DNA of 64,000 nucleotides, taken from Anaerosolibacter carboniphilus. GTDB lineage: Bacteria; Bacillota; Clostridia; Peptostreptococcales; Thermotaleaceae. The stretch lies in assembly GCF_014205875.1 (NCBI RefSeq), contig NZ_JACHEN010000001.1, forward strand, positions 124,001-188,000. The letters are read 5' to 3'. The translations under genes were made by a program, and so were the position numbers. Below the pieces are notes generated by a model. That model saw only the letters and a program-made list of their open reading frames with translations, was not told the origin of the DNA and did not search any database. Shown in pieces: positions 24,156-33,296 of the stretch; the stretch's first letter is position 1; the number at the start of each line of letters is the position of its first letter.

Positions 24156-24164
24156 TAACTCACA

Positions 24165-24169
24165 CAGCC
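24165..24169 (+). repeat. Target-site duplication, right copy (CAGCC)
   Basis: Identical to 18344-18348, directly outside the ...CTCACA terminus. Confidence 0.92.
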
Positions 24170-24756
24170 ACGGTCTTTTTTCTCCAAAAATCCAGCAGCC
24201 AAATAGATTTGGGATGTTCTGTGACTCCACCATCAGTCAATATTCTACTTATCTGAGCCTGCCTAAATTTACGTTTTAAATCTTCCTGATTCAAGTTTTC
24301 AATGATTTCTTTTGTTCGAACACCAACTGAATTACGATAGTTTTGCAATTCCTTCAAATTTATTTCATTACTGAAAGAAATGATTTCCTCATCGCTCATT
24401 GCATTACCCGTATCCTTAACGAGGGTGTTCAATTTTTCTAGCCATTCATCATTTAATATTTGTTCTGTATCAGCTATTAAAAGGTTGGCGGTTATGTCCT
24501 CTATACGAGTTATATGCCAAATATTCCATGCAATTGTAACATCTTTTATGGATGGCATCGTGCGGAAAGCTTTTTCATTCAAGTCTTCCCAGATTTCATC
24601 CATGTAAGAAGAATCCTGTGTTTCATAAATTTCTGATGAATGAACAGCAGAATGCAATGTATGTAATAATGTTTTTGCTTCTTCAATTTGACCTTCTTTT
24701 AAAGCTTGTTTTAATAATGCTTGTTTGGGATTCCAATATTGGCTAACACTAATCAT
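24165..24756 (-). pseudogene. 5' part of DinB-family gene interrupted by the Mu-like element
   Basis: Encodes the first 197 residues of a DinB/YfiT-superfamily four-helix protein. DVTIAWNIWHITRIEDITANLL holds the first metal-type His, and IWLLDFWRKKTVA precedes the break. The reading frame now ends four nucleotides into the element at TGA, giving TVAV. It therefore lacks the C-terminal RH..H helix found at 18255-18348. The missing His ligand and truncated bundle should inactivate it. DinB-like proteins are thiol- or metal-dependent transferases, often linked to stress or resistance. Confidence 0.92.
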
Positions 24757-24944
24757 TTGATACCCTCCCAGAAGAACTATGTAAAAATTTATTCATTTCC
24801 ATATACGAATTCAAAAGGATATGGGTGTTTACTACATAGGAAAAAATAAAGGAGTTTTTATAGACGTATAGTAATATACAACTATAAAATATATTATTTT
24901 AGTGAAGAAATCTATTGAAAAATAATTGAAAGCAAGGTGATATT

Positions 24945-25514
24945 GTGAATACGGATCAAGTTTCTGATGAGTTAGCTGTAAATAATCTGCAAAACTATAT
25001 GAATACGTATGGAATACTTTCTTGCAATCTTAATAAATACTTGCCTGCTATTGATGAGGTTGGTGGAAATTGGAATGCAATAATAACTTTAATAGAGCAA
25101 CGTGAAGTATTTCACTGTAAAGCTTATCGAAAAAGGACTACGTATCTTTCTAAAGAACTGTATTATCTACTTAAGCCACATAAGCAACAAACCGCCTCTT
25201 TACCCGATTTTAGCAAAAAAATACTGAATTTTTTGTCTGAATATGGTCCAGCAAATACGACAACTATAAAAAATGTATTGTTTTTATCAAACAAAGAATT
25301 TTCGATACACTTTGATTTGTTGCTTCAAGAGATGCTAGTTACAGTAATAAAAAAGGACAGTACTATAAATCAAACCTGGTCATCATTTATTTGGGGGACA
25401 TATACTGACTGGGAAAAGACGACAAACTGTTACAGAGACAAAGATGATGAATATCTCATTGAATTACTATCCAAAAGCCTAAGTAGTAAAGAGATTACAA
25501 AATTAATGGGATAG
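24945..25514 (+). CDS. Winged-helix-like protein (189 aa), possibly AlkZ-related
   Basis: Start GTG at 24945 after AAGGTG. The product has several helical HTH-like units; the middle KILNFLSEYGPANTTTIKNVLFLSNKEFSIHFDLL looks like a winged helix, followed by WSSFIWGTYTDWE. This resembles short proteins related to the AlkZ/YcaQ DNA-glycosylase wHTH region, but the catalytic QxQ-type motif is not evident. It ends with another small helical motif, LLSKSLSSKEITKLMG. It is divergent from the interrupted DinB gene. Function uncertain. Confidence 0.6.
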   Translation: MNTDQVSDELAVNNLQNYMNTYGILSCNLNKYLPAIDEVGGNWNAIITLIEQREVFHCKAYRKRTTYLSKELYYLLKPHKQQTASLPDFSKKILNFLSEYGPANTTTIKNVLFLSNKEFSIHFDLLLQEMLVTVIKKDSTINQTWSSFIWGTYTDWEKTTNCYRDKDDEYLIELLSKSLSSKEITKLMG

Positions 25515-25760
25515 CATTTGAGTATTGATAAGAATTATAAATTTAGTTTGTATCTGATCTTAGCTTATATCCCTGCTTTATAAACGGAATGCCACAGGGG
25601 GCATTCCCTACAAAAAGTTATGATTTCCTGTGTTACAAGGATCGGACGACTCCTTCTGACCGTTAAGTTTGTCTCATCTTTTTACAATAAGATATAACTT
25701 TTATATACCATTATACCATTTTATTACATATATTGGTGATTTTGTATATATACGATGAAG
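25515..25760. other. Intergenic region with palindromic repeat
   Basis: No ORF. GGAATGCC (25586-25593) and GGCATTCC (25600-25607) form a hairpin followed by CTAC. It is similar in style to hairpins at 16203 and 43900-44009, so probably one of a dispersed intergenic repeat family. Confidence 0.45.
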
Positions 25761-25807
25761 ATGGACCCTGATTGACTTAATTAAAGTTTAAGGCAAGCAG
25801 GGTCCAT
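25761..25807 (-). terminator. Hairpin after dapL
   Basis: ATGGACCCTG (25761-25770) and CAGGGTCCAT (25798-25807) with a 27-nt AT-rich loop. No strong T-tract follows, so terminator function is plausible rather than certain. Confidence 0.5.
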
Positions 25808-25839
25808 CATTATCCGTATGATAATATGGTCTTTTTAGA

Positions 25840-27072
25840 TTAGAATACTAACTCAAGCTTTAACAATCTATCCTTAAGCTCTTCAATAATCTTCTTCTCT
25901 TCCTCGTAGTCCTTTGCTTCAAATGTAACAGACAATCGCAGAAATGGGCCTGCATCGTCCCATGGAACGGTGGAGATGTGGGCTTCCTTGATCAAGTAGT
26001 TGGAGACCTCTTCTGCATTTTGAAAGACAATTCCAGACTTGGTACCCTTGGGGATCGGTACATAACAGTAGAAGGTGCCCTTGGGTTTTTCTGCATCAAA
26101 GCCTACTTCTCGTAAGGCCTTTACTAGTAATTCATGTCTTCTGGAATACCGATCGCAGTTGACTTGGGTGATCTCTGGATGATTTAAAGCAGTGATCCCG
26201 GCCTTCTGAATAGCAATAAACTGACCAGAATCAGCGTTGTTTTTCACATTGCCATAGGCCTCGATGATCTTGGCATTGCCTGCGATAAAGGCGAGGCGCC
26301 AGCCAGTCATGTTGAAGGCTTTGGATAAAGAGTGAACCTCAGCACCCACTTCTTTTGCCCCATCCACCGATAGAAAGCTTAAGGGCTGGTAACCATCGAA
26401 GGTGATGGCACCATAGGAAGCATCGGAAATGACGATGATATCATTTTTATAGGCAAAGTCCACCACCTGCCTGTAGAATTCTTTCGTGGCTACTTGACCT
26501 GTGGGGTTGTTGGGATAGTTAATATATAGAAGCTTCGCTCTGTCTAAAATGTGATCGGGGATGCTTGAAAAATCAGGGTAGAAATTATTTTCTTGATACA
26601 AGGGCAGATTATATACTTCGCCGCCCAGGTGTTTTGTATTGGTCCCAATGACAGGATATCCAGGGACTGTCGTAAGGGTAATATCTCCAGGATTGATAAA
26701 GCATAGGGGGAGTATGGCTAAGATGGATTTTGCTCCAATCCCATGAAGAAGCTCTGTATGGGGATCTATATCATTTACCTTATAAACCTGCTGTAAATAC
26801 TTGGCGGCTGCTTCTTGAAAGATCGGAATACCATTGTCTGCATACCATCGATTTTCTGACTTACCGGCTTCAGCAGCTAAAGTGTCTACCACCATGGAAT
26901 CAGCAGGGAAATCAGGCTCGCCTATACCAAGGTCTATAATAGGAATCTCCGGATGTTTAGCCATGGCTTCAGCCTTGGCCTTTTTTATTTTCATAAACTT
27001 ATAGCTTTTTTTCGATGTATCAAAATCCTTACCGCCTAAACGGTCGGCAATCTTATTGCGAATAAAATACAT
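25840..27072 (-). CDS. dapL: LL-diaminopimelate aminotransferase
   Basis: A 410-aa PLP enzyme converting tetrahydrodipicolinate directly to LL-diaminopimelate with glutamate as donor, bypassing the acylated DapDCE route. Fold-type I motifs: IDLGIGEPDFP near the N-terminus, YINYPNNPTGQ, ISDASYGAI with the PLP Asp, and SLSKAFNMTGWRLAF with the Schiff-base Lys. ENRWYADNGIPIF and the C-terminal PFLRLSVTF support DapL over generic aspartate aminotransferases. It is divergent from dapF, placing two consecutive lysine/murein steps back to back. No lysine riboswitch or T-box lies in the 200-bp intergenic region. Confidence 0.9.
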   Translation of the reverse strand: MYFIRNKIADRLGGKDFDTSKKSYKFMKIKKAKAEAMAKHPEIPIIDLGIGEPDFPADSMVVDTLAAEAGKSENRWYADNGIPIFQEAAAKYLQQVYKVNDIDPHTELLHGIGAKSILAILPLCFINPGDITLTTVPGYPVIGTNTKHLGGEVYNLPLYQENNFYPDFSSIPDHILDRAKLLYINYPNNPTGQVATKEFYRQVVDFAYKNDIIVISDASYGAITFDGYQPLSFLSVDGAKEVGAEVHSLSKAFNMTGWRLAFIAGNAKIIEAYGNVKNNADSGQFIAIQKAGITALNHPEITQVNCDRYSRRHELLVKALREVGFDAEKPKGTFYCYVPIPKGTKSGIVFQNAEEVSNYLIKEAHISTVPWDDAGPFLRLSVTFEAKDYEEEKKIIEELKDRLLKLELVF

Positions 27073-27274
27073 GATAAGTCGTCTCCTTTCCCGCGAACCT
27101 GTGATAACGGAGTAACAGGAATAAATATGCCTTTTACTATCATATTCCCAAGGAAAGAAAAGTGTTCAATGGTAGGAGGGATGAATCTTAAAAAATAAGA
27201 GTCACATCCTTATAAGGGGGCACATATACTGATAAAAATGGTTTCTTTTTCGACATGATAAAGGAGGACTACCC

Positions 27275-28138
27275 ATGAAACAGCTAATTCCATTTACAAA
27301 AATGAATGGTACTGGAAATGATTTTATTATTCTTGATCATCGAGATAGGAGGTTTGAGGACAGAATATTGAAGAAAATAGCCAAATCTACATGCAGAAGG
27401 GGCTTAGGGTTAGGGGCAGATGGACTGCTTTTACTGGAACCTTCCAGAACAGAAGTCGATTTTACCATGCGTATATTCAACGCCGATGGGAGCGAGGGTG
27501 AAATGTGTGGAAATGGGGCCCGATGCATGGCAAGATATGCCTATGTAAAAGGGATTGGAAAGGAGCATATGATTTTTGACACCTTGGCAGGACATGTAGA
27601 AGCGAAAGTTCAAGGGAGGGAAGTATCTATCAAGCTAAATGATCCTTCGGTCATTGAAATGAAAAAGAATATAGATTTAGAGCTGCCTATGGTTTGGACC
27701 TACATAGAATTGGGAAACCCGGGCGTGCCCCATGCAGTGGTATCTTTCAAAGGATTGCAAGATACACCTTTAGGTGAACTGCAGGCTTTAGGAAGGCGAC
27801 TTCGTTATCATGAGAGCTTTCCGAAGGGTGCTAATATAAACTTTTATGAAATATTCGAAGATAACAGTGTTCTTGTACGGACCTATGAAAGAGGTGTAGA
27901 GGATATCACCTTGGCCTGTGGAACAGGTTCTGCCTCAGTGGCGATCGCCTTGGCACTGGAGGGAAAAATGAAAGGGGCTTCCGTACAAATTTTGACTATG
28001 GGGGGGCCTCTTGAAATAAATATCGGGCAGATGGTCCCAAAAGTTCAAAACATTTATCTGACAGGCGAGACAACCTTTGTGGCTGAAGGGTGGATATGTG
28101 ATGAAGCTGTGGAAGAATTTGAAGAAAGGAGGGGATAA
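27275..28138 (+). CDS. dapF: Diaminopimelate epimerase
   Basis: A 287-aa cofactor-independent epimerase that turns LL-DAP into meso-DAP for peptidoglycan and lysine. The two catalytic Cys motifs are present: GEMCGNGARCMARY in the N-terminal half and LACGTGSASVA in the C-terminal half. MNGTGNDFIILD opens the protein. AAAGGAGG precedes the ATG. It is followed by an NhaC-type antiporter and an LD-carboxypeptidase gene on the same strand, probably one transcript. Confidence 0.95.
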   Translation: MKQLIPFTKMNGTGNDFIILDHRDRRFEDRILKKIAKSTCRRGLGLGADGLLLLEPSRTEVDFTMRIFNADGSEGEMCGNGARCMARYAYVKGIGKEHMIFDTLAGHVEAKVQGREVSIKLNDPSVIEMKKNIDLELPMVWTYIELGNPGVPHAVVSFKGLQDTPLGELQALGRRLRYHESFPKGANINFYEIFEDNSVLVRTYERGVEDITLACGTGSASVAIALALEGKMKGASVQILTMGGPLEINIGQMVPKVQNIYLTGETTFVAEGWICDEAVEEFEERRG

Positions 28139-28178
28139 GTTGATTTTATAGAATCCAATAAAGAGAAGGAGGGTATTT

Positions 28179-29861
28179 ATGAGAAGTATGAAAACCAGAG
28201 GATTAGGGTTAGTACTGGTGATGATCATGGCTGTTTTCCTATTGGTCATGGGAGGCACAGCCTTTGCAGATGGTGGCGAAGGAGCACCAGCACCAAGCTT
28301 TGGCATGTTTTCTTTACTGCCCCCATTGATTGCAATCATATTATGTCTTGTTACAAAGGAAGTATTACCATCGATATTCATTGGAATTTGGGTGGCAGCG
28401 ACCATGTTGGCAGGCGGAAATCCTGTAACAGGCTTTGGAAAAACGGTGGAAATGCTATGGAACAATCTAGGAGATCCCTGGGGAGCCCGTATTGTATTAA
28501 CAGGCTTGGCCATGGGTGGCTTAGTAGGGATTATGTGGGTTGGTGGCGGTATTGATGCCGTCGTCCAATGGATAACATCAAAAATCAAAAGCAGAAAGGG
28601 AGCATTGCTGGCCACGGAACTTGCAGGATTCATTATATTTTATGAAGATTATGTAAATACGTTGGTGGTAGGAACCGCCATGAGTCCTATTACAGCAGAC
28701 TATAAAATTTCCAAGGAAAAGCTTTCTTATATTGTAGATGCTACAGCGGCGCCAGTAGCCTGTATCGCTTTGGTATCCTCGTGGATTGCTTATATGACGG
28801 GGCAGATCGGTGCACAATTTGATGCATTGGGTATCACCTATTCAACCTATGGTGCTTATGTAAAATCTATTCCTTACATTTTTTATAATATTGTTGCCCT
28901 CATTCTGCTTACCTATGTCATCTGGTCAGGACGAGATTATGGACCTATGCTTGCAGCTGAAAGGAGAGCTATTTCTACAGGGAAAATTCTTCGGGATGGT
29001 GCGCAGCCTCTAAGTGCAACAAAGATGGATGAAGAACTGATACCTTCTCATCAATGTCCAAGAAGGCTGATGAACTTCTTTATTCCCATTGGCTCATTGG
29101 TGTTCCTGATCCTTTTCCTTATGATAAAGACTGGAGGATGGCCTGGCGTATCGATTACAGCGGCTATTGCCGATGCCAGTACGTCTATTGCCTTGTGCTG
29201 GGGTTCCTTTGGCGCATTGTTTATCACCATTGTACTCTATAGAATACAAAACCTTGCTTCTACCAACAAGATATTCAAAGGTTGTATGGAAGGAATGCGA
29301 GCCATTGTTTATGGTACATTGATTTTAATCTTTGCATGGAGCATCGGTTCTGCCATCAAAGAAGTGGGAACAGCAAAGTATATTGTCAGTATTACCCAGG
29401 GGATTATTTCTCCAGGGATTATACCACTTATTACCTTTATCGTTGCCAGTATGATTTCCTTCTCTACGGGAACCACCTATGGAACCATTGCTGTGATGAT
29501 GCCCATTGTATTACCCATGATCCATGAGTCGTCCTTGGCAGCTGGGATTGATCCTATGACGTTCCTATTTGCCACCATCGGAGCTGTATTTGGCGGCTCT
29601 GTATTTGGAGATCATTGTAGTCCCATTTCTGATACTACCATCATGTCCTCCATGTTTACAGGATCGGATCATATGGATCATGTGAATACCCAGATACCTT
29701 ATGCCTTAATGGGTGCCGTGGGTGCTGCTGTAGGATACGTAGGTGTAGCGATTGGATTGCCAGTGTGGGTTAATTTGCTTTTAGCAGCAGGTGTAACCTT
29801 GATATTGTTTAGGTTAGTGTCAAAACCAATTGATATGGAGCATATACAACAGGAGGAATAA
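28179..29861 (+). CDS. NhaC-type Na+/H+ antiporter family protein
   Basis: 560 aa with about 11-12 hydrophobic helices. Helix-breaking family motifs include LPPLIAIILCLVTKEVLPSIFIGIW near the start, a central EDYVNTLVVGTAMSPI (acidic residue in the membrane), and GSVFGDHCSPISDTTIMSS near the end. The last is a hallmark of the NhaC/YvsH-type superfamily, which includes amino-acid/proton or sodium exchangers. The N-terminal LGLVLVMIMAVFLLVMGGTAFA looks like a signal sequence or extra helix. Its place after dapF suggests either sodium homeostasis or amino-acid exchange; substrate not determinable. AAGGAGGG precedes the ATG. Confidence 0.87.
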   Translation: MRSMKTRGLGLVLVMIMAVFLLVMGGTAFADGGEGAPAPSFGMFSLLPPLIAIILCLVTKEVLPSIFIGIWVAATMLAGGNPVTGFGKTVEMLWNNLGDPWGARIVLTGLAMGGLVGIMWVGGGIDAVVQWITSKIKSRKGALLATELAGFIIFYEDYVNTLVVGTAMSPITADYKISKEKLSYIVDATAAPVACIALVSSWIAYMTGQIGAQFDALGITYSTYGAYVKSIPYIFYNIVALILLTYVIWSGRDYGPMLAAERRAISTGKILRDGAQPLSATKMDEELIPSHQCPRRLMNFFIPIGSLVFLILFLMIKTGGWPGVSITAAIADASTSIALCWGSFGALFITIVLYRIQNLASTNKIFKGCMEGMRAIVYGTLILIFAWSIGSAIKEVGTAKYIVSITQGIISPGIIPLITFIVASMISFSTGTTYGTIAVMMPIVLPMIHESSLAAGIDPMTFLFATIGAVFGGSVFGDHCSPISDTTIMSSMFTGSDHMDHVNTQIPYALMGAVGAAVGYVGVAIGLPVWVNLLLAAGVTLILFRLVSKPIDMEHIQQEE

Positions 29862-29863
29862 GA

Positions 29864-30799
29864 ATGAAATCAAAACCGAAGCCATTAAAGCCAGGAGATA
29901 CCATTGGCATCATCGCCCCAGGAGGACCATCGACTAGAGATGAATTGGAGAGAGGCGTTCAAGTCCTTCAAAACATGGGTTTTCATGTGACATTGGGGGA
30001 ATCTGTATTTCACAAAAGGGGATATTTAGCTGGAGAGGATCATATTCGGCTAAAGGATATTCATCAGATGTTTCAGAATAAAGGGGTGCAAGGAATCATT
30101 TGCATGCGTGGTGGGGACGGATCCGGAAGGCTTCTGGATCGCATTGACTACGATGTGATTGCAAAAAATCCTAAAGTGTTTGTAGGCTATAGTGATATTA
30201 CAGCACTGCATATTGCTTTTTTACAGGAAGCAAAGCTAGTGACCTTCCACGGGCCTATGGTGACCTCAGATATGATTACAGAGGGTTTTAACGAGTATAC
30301 GAGGGAAGCATTTTTAAAAGCAATTTCTTGGGAGAAGCCTTTAGGAAAGTTGAAAAATCCTGAGGAGGACACTATGAAAACCATTGTAGAAGGGCGAGCT
30401 TATGGAGAAATCGTCGGAGGAAATCTTGCCTTGGTCACATCTACCATGGGTACACCTTTTGAACTGGATACAAGAGGAAAGTTGCTCTTCTTAGAGGATA
30501 TTCACGAAGGTGTTTACCGCATAGATCGGATGCTAAATCAGTTGAGACTGGCAGGGAAGCTGCAGGAGGCAGCAGGAATTATTTTGGGGGAATTTTTGGA
30601 TTATGAACCAGAAAACCCAGAAGATAGCTTAACTTTGGAGGAAGTTATCAGTGATTTGGTTGTGCCATTGAATAAACCTGCCATCATGGGTTGGAAATGT
30701 GGTCATGGAAACTACAAGCTGACGATTCCCTTAGGCGTCAAAGGGGAGTTAAATGCGACGGACAGACAAATTAGCATCGTAGAGACAGCTACACAATAA
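29864..30799 (+). CDS. LD-carboxypeptidase (S66 family)
   Basis: 311 aa, the usual LdcA length. Motifs: GDTIGIIAPGGPS near the N-terminus, CMRGGDGSGRLLDRID, the nucleophile elbow VGYSDITALH, GGNLALVTSTMGT and FLEDIHEGVYRIDRML with the catalytic Glu, and a His near the C-terminus in GWKCGHGNYKL. It trims murein tetrapeptide to tripeptide during recycling. Its start lies 2 bp after the antiporter stop with AGGAGGA as ribosome site, so the two are co-translated. Together with dapF this links meso-DAP supply to recycling. Confidence 0.93.
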   Translation: MKSKPKPLKPGDTIGIIAPGGPSTRDELERGVQVLQNMGFHVTLGESVFHKRGYLAGEDHIRLKDIHQMFQNKGVQGIICMRGGDGSGRLLDRIDYDVIAKNPKVFVGYSDITALHIAFLQEAKLVTFHGPMVTSDMITEGFNEYTREAFLKAISWEKPLGKLKNPEEDTMKTIVEGRAYGEIVGGNLALVTSTMGTPFELDTRGKLLFLEDIHEGVYRIDRMLNQLRLAGKLQEAAGIILGEFLDYEPENPEDSLTLEEVISDLVVPLNKPAIMGWKCGHGNYKLTIPLGVKGELNATDRQISIVETATQ

Positions 30800-30840
30800 T
30801 GCCATGGGGTCCTTCGGCCCCATGGCATTATTATCTTTTT
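30795..30840. terminator. Bidirectional terminator
   Basis: AATAATGCCATGGGG and CCCCATGGCATTATT with an 8-nt loop (TCCTTCGG), followed by TTTTTT. It is shared by the convergent S66 and peptidase genes. Confidence 0.88.
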
Positions 30841-32456
30841 TCTAAGACTTTCATCATCATTGCCGGTGTTACGGTCAGAGAATAAGGAAGATTTAACCGT
30901 TCTGTGTATTTATGGGGATCCTTACCCAGGGTACTGATATTGATCACAGGAACATTGAGCTTTTCCAGCGTATCGATGGGCAGATCATAGGAGATTCCCC
31001 ATAGAGGCATGTTAGGTTTGAATTCATGGACAATGGATTGACCATTCTTTACCCCAAAATAGCTGTTGTCAGAGAGCCCTGGGAAAAAGGCACACGGCTC
31101 AAGGGTTGTATCAAATTCAGATTGGGCATAGGCAATGAGCTCATCCACCAAGGCTAAGGCCGCTGCCTCATCATTGGTTAGTCCTTCATTAAAACAACTG
31201 GGATAATAGGGAGGTGCAAAGAGTAATATAATCAAAGGATTTTTCTCAGGATAATAGGCATAGGTTGCATCAACGATTTTGATGGTCAATTCCCGTTCAT
31301 CCTTCACGCCTGCTTCAATCCATTGAGGAATTTTTTGATTTAAATATTGAATCAACACATCCCCATGGGTTTCTAGGGCTCTCTGATAGACTTCTTCATA
31401 GGTTTTTACTTCTACTTTCCATGGAGGGATTTGAAGCGGATAAGAGGATTTACTGAGGTAAGCCGTTACTTGCTTTGCTCTTTCATCAAGAACAGAAGCA
31501 ATCGCTTCTTCAGCAACTTTTTTCAGCTTATCTAGAATGATTTGGGGTGTGTCCCGTAAGATCATCCAATTGTAATAAGCCACTGCTGCCCTTGGAATTT
31601 GTACAGAATAAGAATCCTTTAAATCCTTTTGTTTAAGGCAGGATGGAGGTGGTGTGACAAAGCTGCCCCAGGATTCGCAAAACTGGGCATTTGCTTCGAT
31701 TCGTCGGTTAATCTCTGAAAGAATCAAATTGGGGTTAAGACCAGAATAGGGTTCACCCACATGGGCTTCTTTCCCAGCACAATAAATCATGGGTAGAAGC
31801 TTACCAATGGAGCCTGTGTAGAGGTATTTTTTTGTATCTCCCGTATATAAAGGGAAGAAAGGCTCTGTATTGATGACCAAGCGATAATCTAGATCGTGGG
31901 CATCAGCCAGGGCTAGTAGCTTTGAAGATGATCCCAGCATCCCCCTGGAATTTCCCTCTTCATCAGGTACAGCTAGCAATAACAGATTGCAATCCAATTT
32001 TTCGGGATGGATAGCATAGTAACGGAGAAGCTCTATTTCGATGGCCAGGCCACATTTCATGTCCATGGTTCCCCTGCCAAAGAGCCAATCTCCAGAATCT
32101 AAGTCGGCTCGAGCATCATCTGGAAGATTCACCTTGTGGAGCTCTTTGATCAGTGATGCTGGATCAAAGGCATAGTCTTTGAGATATCCATATTCATCAA
32201 CGGCTACCACATCAAAATGACTCAGTAAGATGATGGTTTTCTTTGTAGGGCTAGGATTTTTCAGTAGGGCAATGATGGAATACAAATCATGTTCGGGAAT
32301 ATGGTGGAGCACAAGATGATTGGGATTGTCATGAAAGTAAGGGAATTCATTTAATATATGATATATGACATGGGCCATATTTTTTTCATCAGGTGATTCA
32401 GTAATACTTGGACATTGGACAAGCTTGAGTAAGGTACTATAGATATTTGATTTCAT
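30831..32456 (-). CDS. M20-family metallopeptidase (RocB-like)
   Basis: 541 aa from ATG 32456, chosen for AAGGAGGATC; the frame continues upstream without support. Zinc-ligand motifs of M20: LLSHFDVVAVDE, RGTMDMKCG and VPDEEGNSRG. The length and order match RocB, named in Bacillus as arginine-utilisation protein but with undefined chemistry. Predicted cytosolic. The neighbouring HAD phosphatase gene lies upstream on the same strand but a terminator stands between them. Confidence 0.88.
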   Translation of the reverse strand: MKSNIYSTLLKLVQCPSITESPDEKNMAHVIYHILNEFPYFHDNPNHLVLHHIPEHDLYSIIALLKNPSPTKKTIILLSHFDVVAVDEYGYLKDYAFDPASLIKELHKVNLPDDARADLDSGDWLFGRGTMDMKCGLAIEIELLRYYAIHPEKLDCNLLLLAVPDEEGNSRGMLGSSSKLLALADAHDLDYRLVINTEPFFPLYTGDTKKYLYTGSIGKLLPMIYCAGKEAHVGEPYSGLNPNLILSEINRRIEANAQFCESWGSFVTPPPSCLKQKDLKDSYSVQIPRAAVAYYNWMILRDTPQIILDKLKKVAEEAIASVLDERAKQVTAYLSKSSYPLQIPPWKVEVKTYEEVYQRALETHGDVLIQYLNQKIPQWIEAGVKDERELTIKIVDATYAYYPEKNPLIILLFAPPYYPSCFNEGLTNDEAAALALVDELIAYAQSEFDTTLEPCAFFPGLSDNSYFGVKNGQSIVHEFKPNMPLWGISYDLPIDTLEKLNVPVINISTLGKDPHKYTERLNLPYSLTVTPAMMMKVLEKR

Positions 32457-32534
32457 AGATGATCCTCCTTCCACTCTTTGCTGAAAGTATTCGATACCAT
32501 TTGTAGTATTTCCTTCATTTCCAAGAAACGAACA

Positions 32535-32560
32535 AGGTGCTATGGGAAAGCATAGCACCT
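32535..32560 (-). terminator. Terminator after the HAD phosphatase gene
   Basis: CATAGCACCT/AGGTGCTATG arms of 10 nt with a 6-nt loop directly after the stop at 32571. Confidence 0.7.
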
Positions 32561-32570
32561 CGATCATTAT

Positions 32571-33296
32571 CTATAAGATTTCAATATCCGCATTTAACTT
32601 ATAAATGACATCTTTCCGTTCAACGATAAGGGTAATTTTTTTTCTCAGCTCCTCATCCAGCTTGATGTTTTGGAGGAGTTCTTTGGTAGGGTTGATGGTA
32701 ATCGGATGACCCACCAGCTTTAACATGGCAAGATCGCCATTGGTATCACCGTAGGAATAGCTTTGGGATAAATCAATCTGATATTGATCAACAAATTCCA
32801 TGATGGCTTTGTGCTTATTTTCAGAATCCCACATTTGCGCGATTTCTCCAGTGTAGTTATCCTGTTCATCTAGAAGATATTCTGTGCCTCTAAAATCAGT
32901 GATTTCATATTTTTTTGCCATTTTTTCTACCAGGAAAGAGGGGCTTCCAGAGATGAAAATCACCTTATGACCATGGCATTTGTGCCAGGCGATCCTAGCA
33001 CGGGTATATCGATAAACACGATCTCCCTTCAAATTGATAACTTGATCAGAAATGAAATCTATGTTGTGTTTATTCAGACCCTTCATGGAATCAATATAGA
33101 TCTGGGCCAATTCTAAAAGATAATCGTCGTAGTTACCTTGTCGTTTATCCCAGTCTTCATAAGTATGTTTTGCATGATGATGCCAAAGGGCGGCATCAAT
33201 TACTTCATACTTAAGGAGCTTTTTGAAATGCTCAACCATGAGAGAATCACGATAAAGGGTTCCGTCAATATCAAAAAAAGCAGCGACTGTACCCAT
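32571..33296 (-). CDS. HAD-IB family phosphatase (SerB-like)
   Basis: 241 aa from ATG 33296 (AGGAGG 5 nt upstream; a GTG at 33302 is too close). HAD motifs: FFDIDGTLYRDS with the Asp nucleophile, VIFISGSPSFLVEKMAKKY with motif II Ser, and SYGDTNGDLAMLKLVG with motif IV Asp. The IB subfamily includes phosphoserine phosphatase and lysophospholipid or glycerophosphate phosphatases; substrate not predictable from sequence. Confidence 0.85.
   Translation of the reverse strand: MGTVAAFFDIDGTLYRDSLMVEHFKKLLKYEVIDAALWHHHAKHTYEDWDKRQGNYDDYLLELAQIYIDSMKGLNKHNIDFISDQVINLKGDRVYRYTRARIAWHKCHGHKVIFISGSPSFLVEKMAKKYEITDFRGTEYLLDEQDNYTGEIAQMWDSENKHKAIMEFVDQYQIDLSQSYSYGDTNGDLAMLKLVGHPITINPTKELLQNIKLDEELRKKITLIVERKDVIYKLNADIEIL

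Larger units (their letters stand above)
18349..24164. mobile_element. Mu-like non-autonomous transposable element/phage satellite candidate (5,816 bp)
   Basis: Ends are 5'-TGTAGCCGC... and ...AACTCACA-3', i.e. TGT...ACA, flanked by the direct repeat CAGCC. Each end has a matching 19-bp site starting exactly 10 nt from the terminus. The element interrupts a DinB-family gene whose frame is perfectly restored on removal. All nine genes are on the minus strand: Mor activator, major capsid, protease, gpG-like, RHH regulator, gp27-like and three unknowns. None is a transposase, integrase, portal, large terminase, lysis or sheath gene. A helper Mu-like phage would have to supply MuA/MuB. A deletion derivative of a larger prophage is the alternative, but the genes are full length and their order is reversed relative to Mu. 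Confidence 0.9.

Noticed and set aside
18349-24164. Ordinary integrase-type prophage with tRNA attachment site
   Set aside because: No integrase or tRNA; ends are TGT/ACA with a 5-bp duplication inside a protein-coding gene, which fits transposition.
24017-24279. Two overlapping 70-79-codon plus-strand ORFs
   Set aside because: They cross the transposon end and the interrupted DinB gene; no ribosome site, and the C-rich repeats explain their open frame.
24160-24756. Treating this frame as an intact 198-aa DinB-like gene
   Set aside because: The last codons come from the element and the conserved C-terminal His region is found at 18255-18348.
27073-27274. Lysine riboswitch between dapL and dapF
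   Set aside because: No L-box blocks are present here, in contrast to the clear aptamer at 55676.
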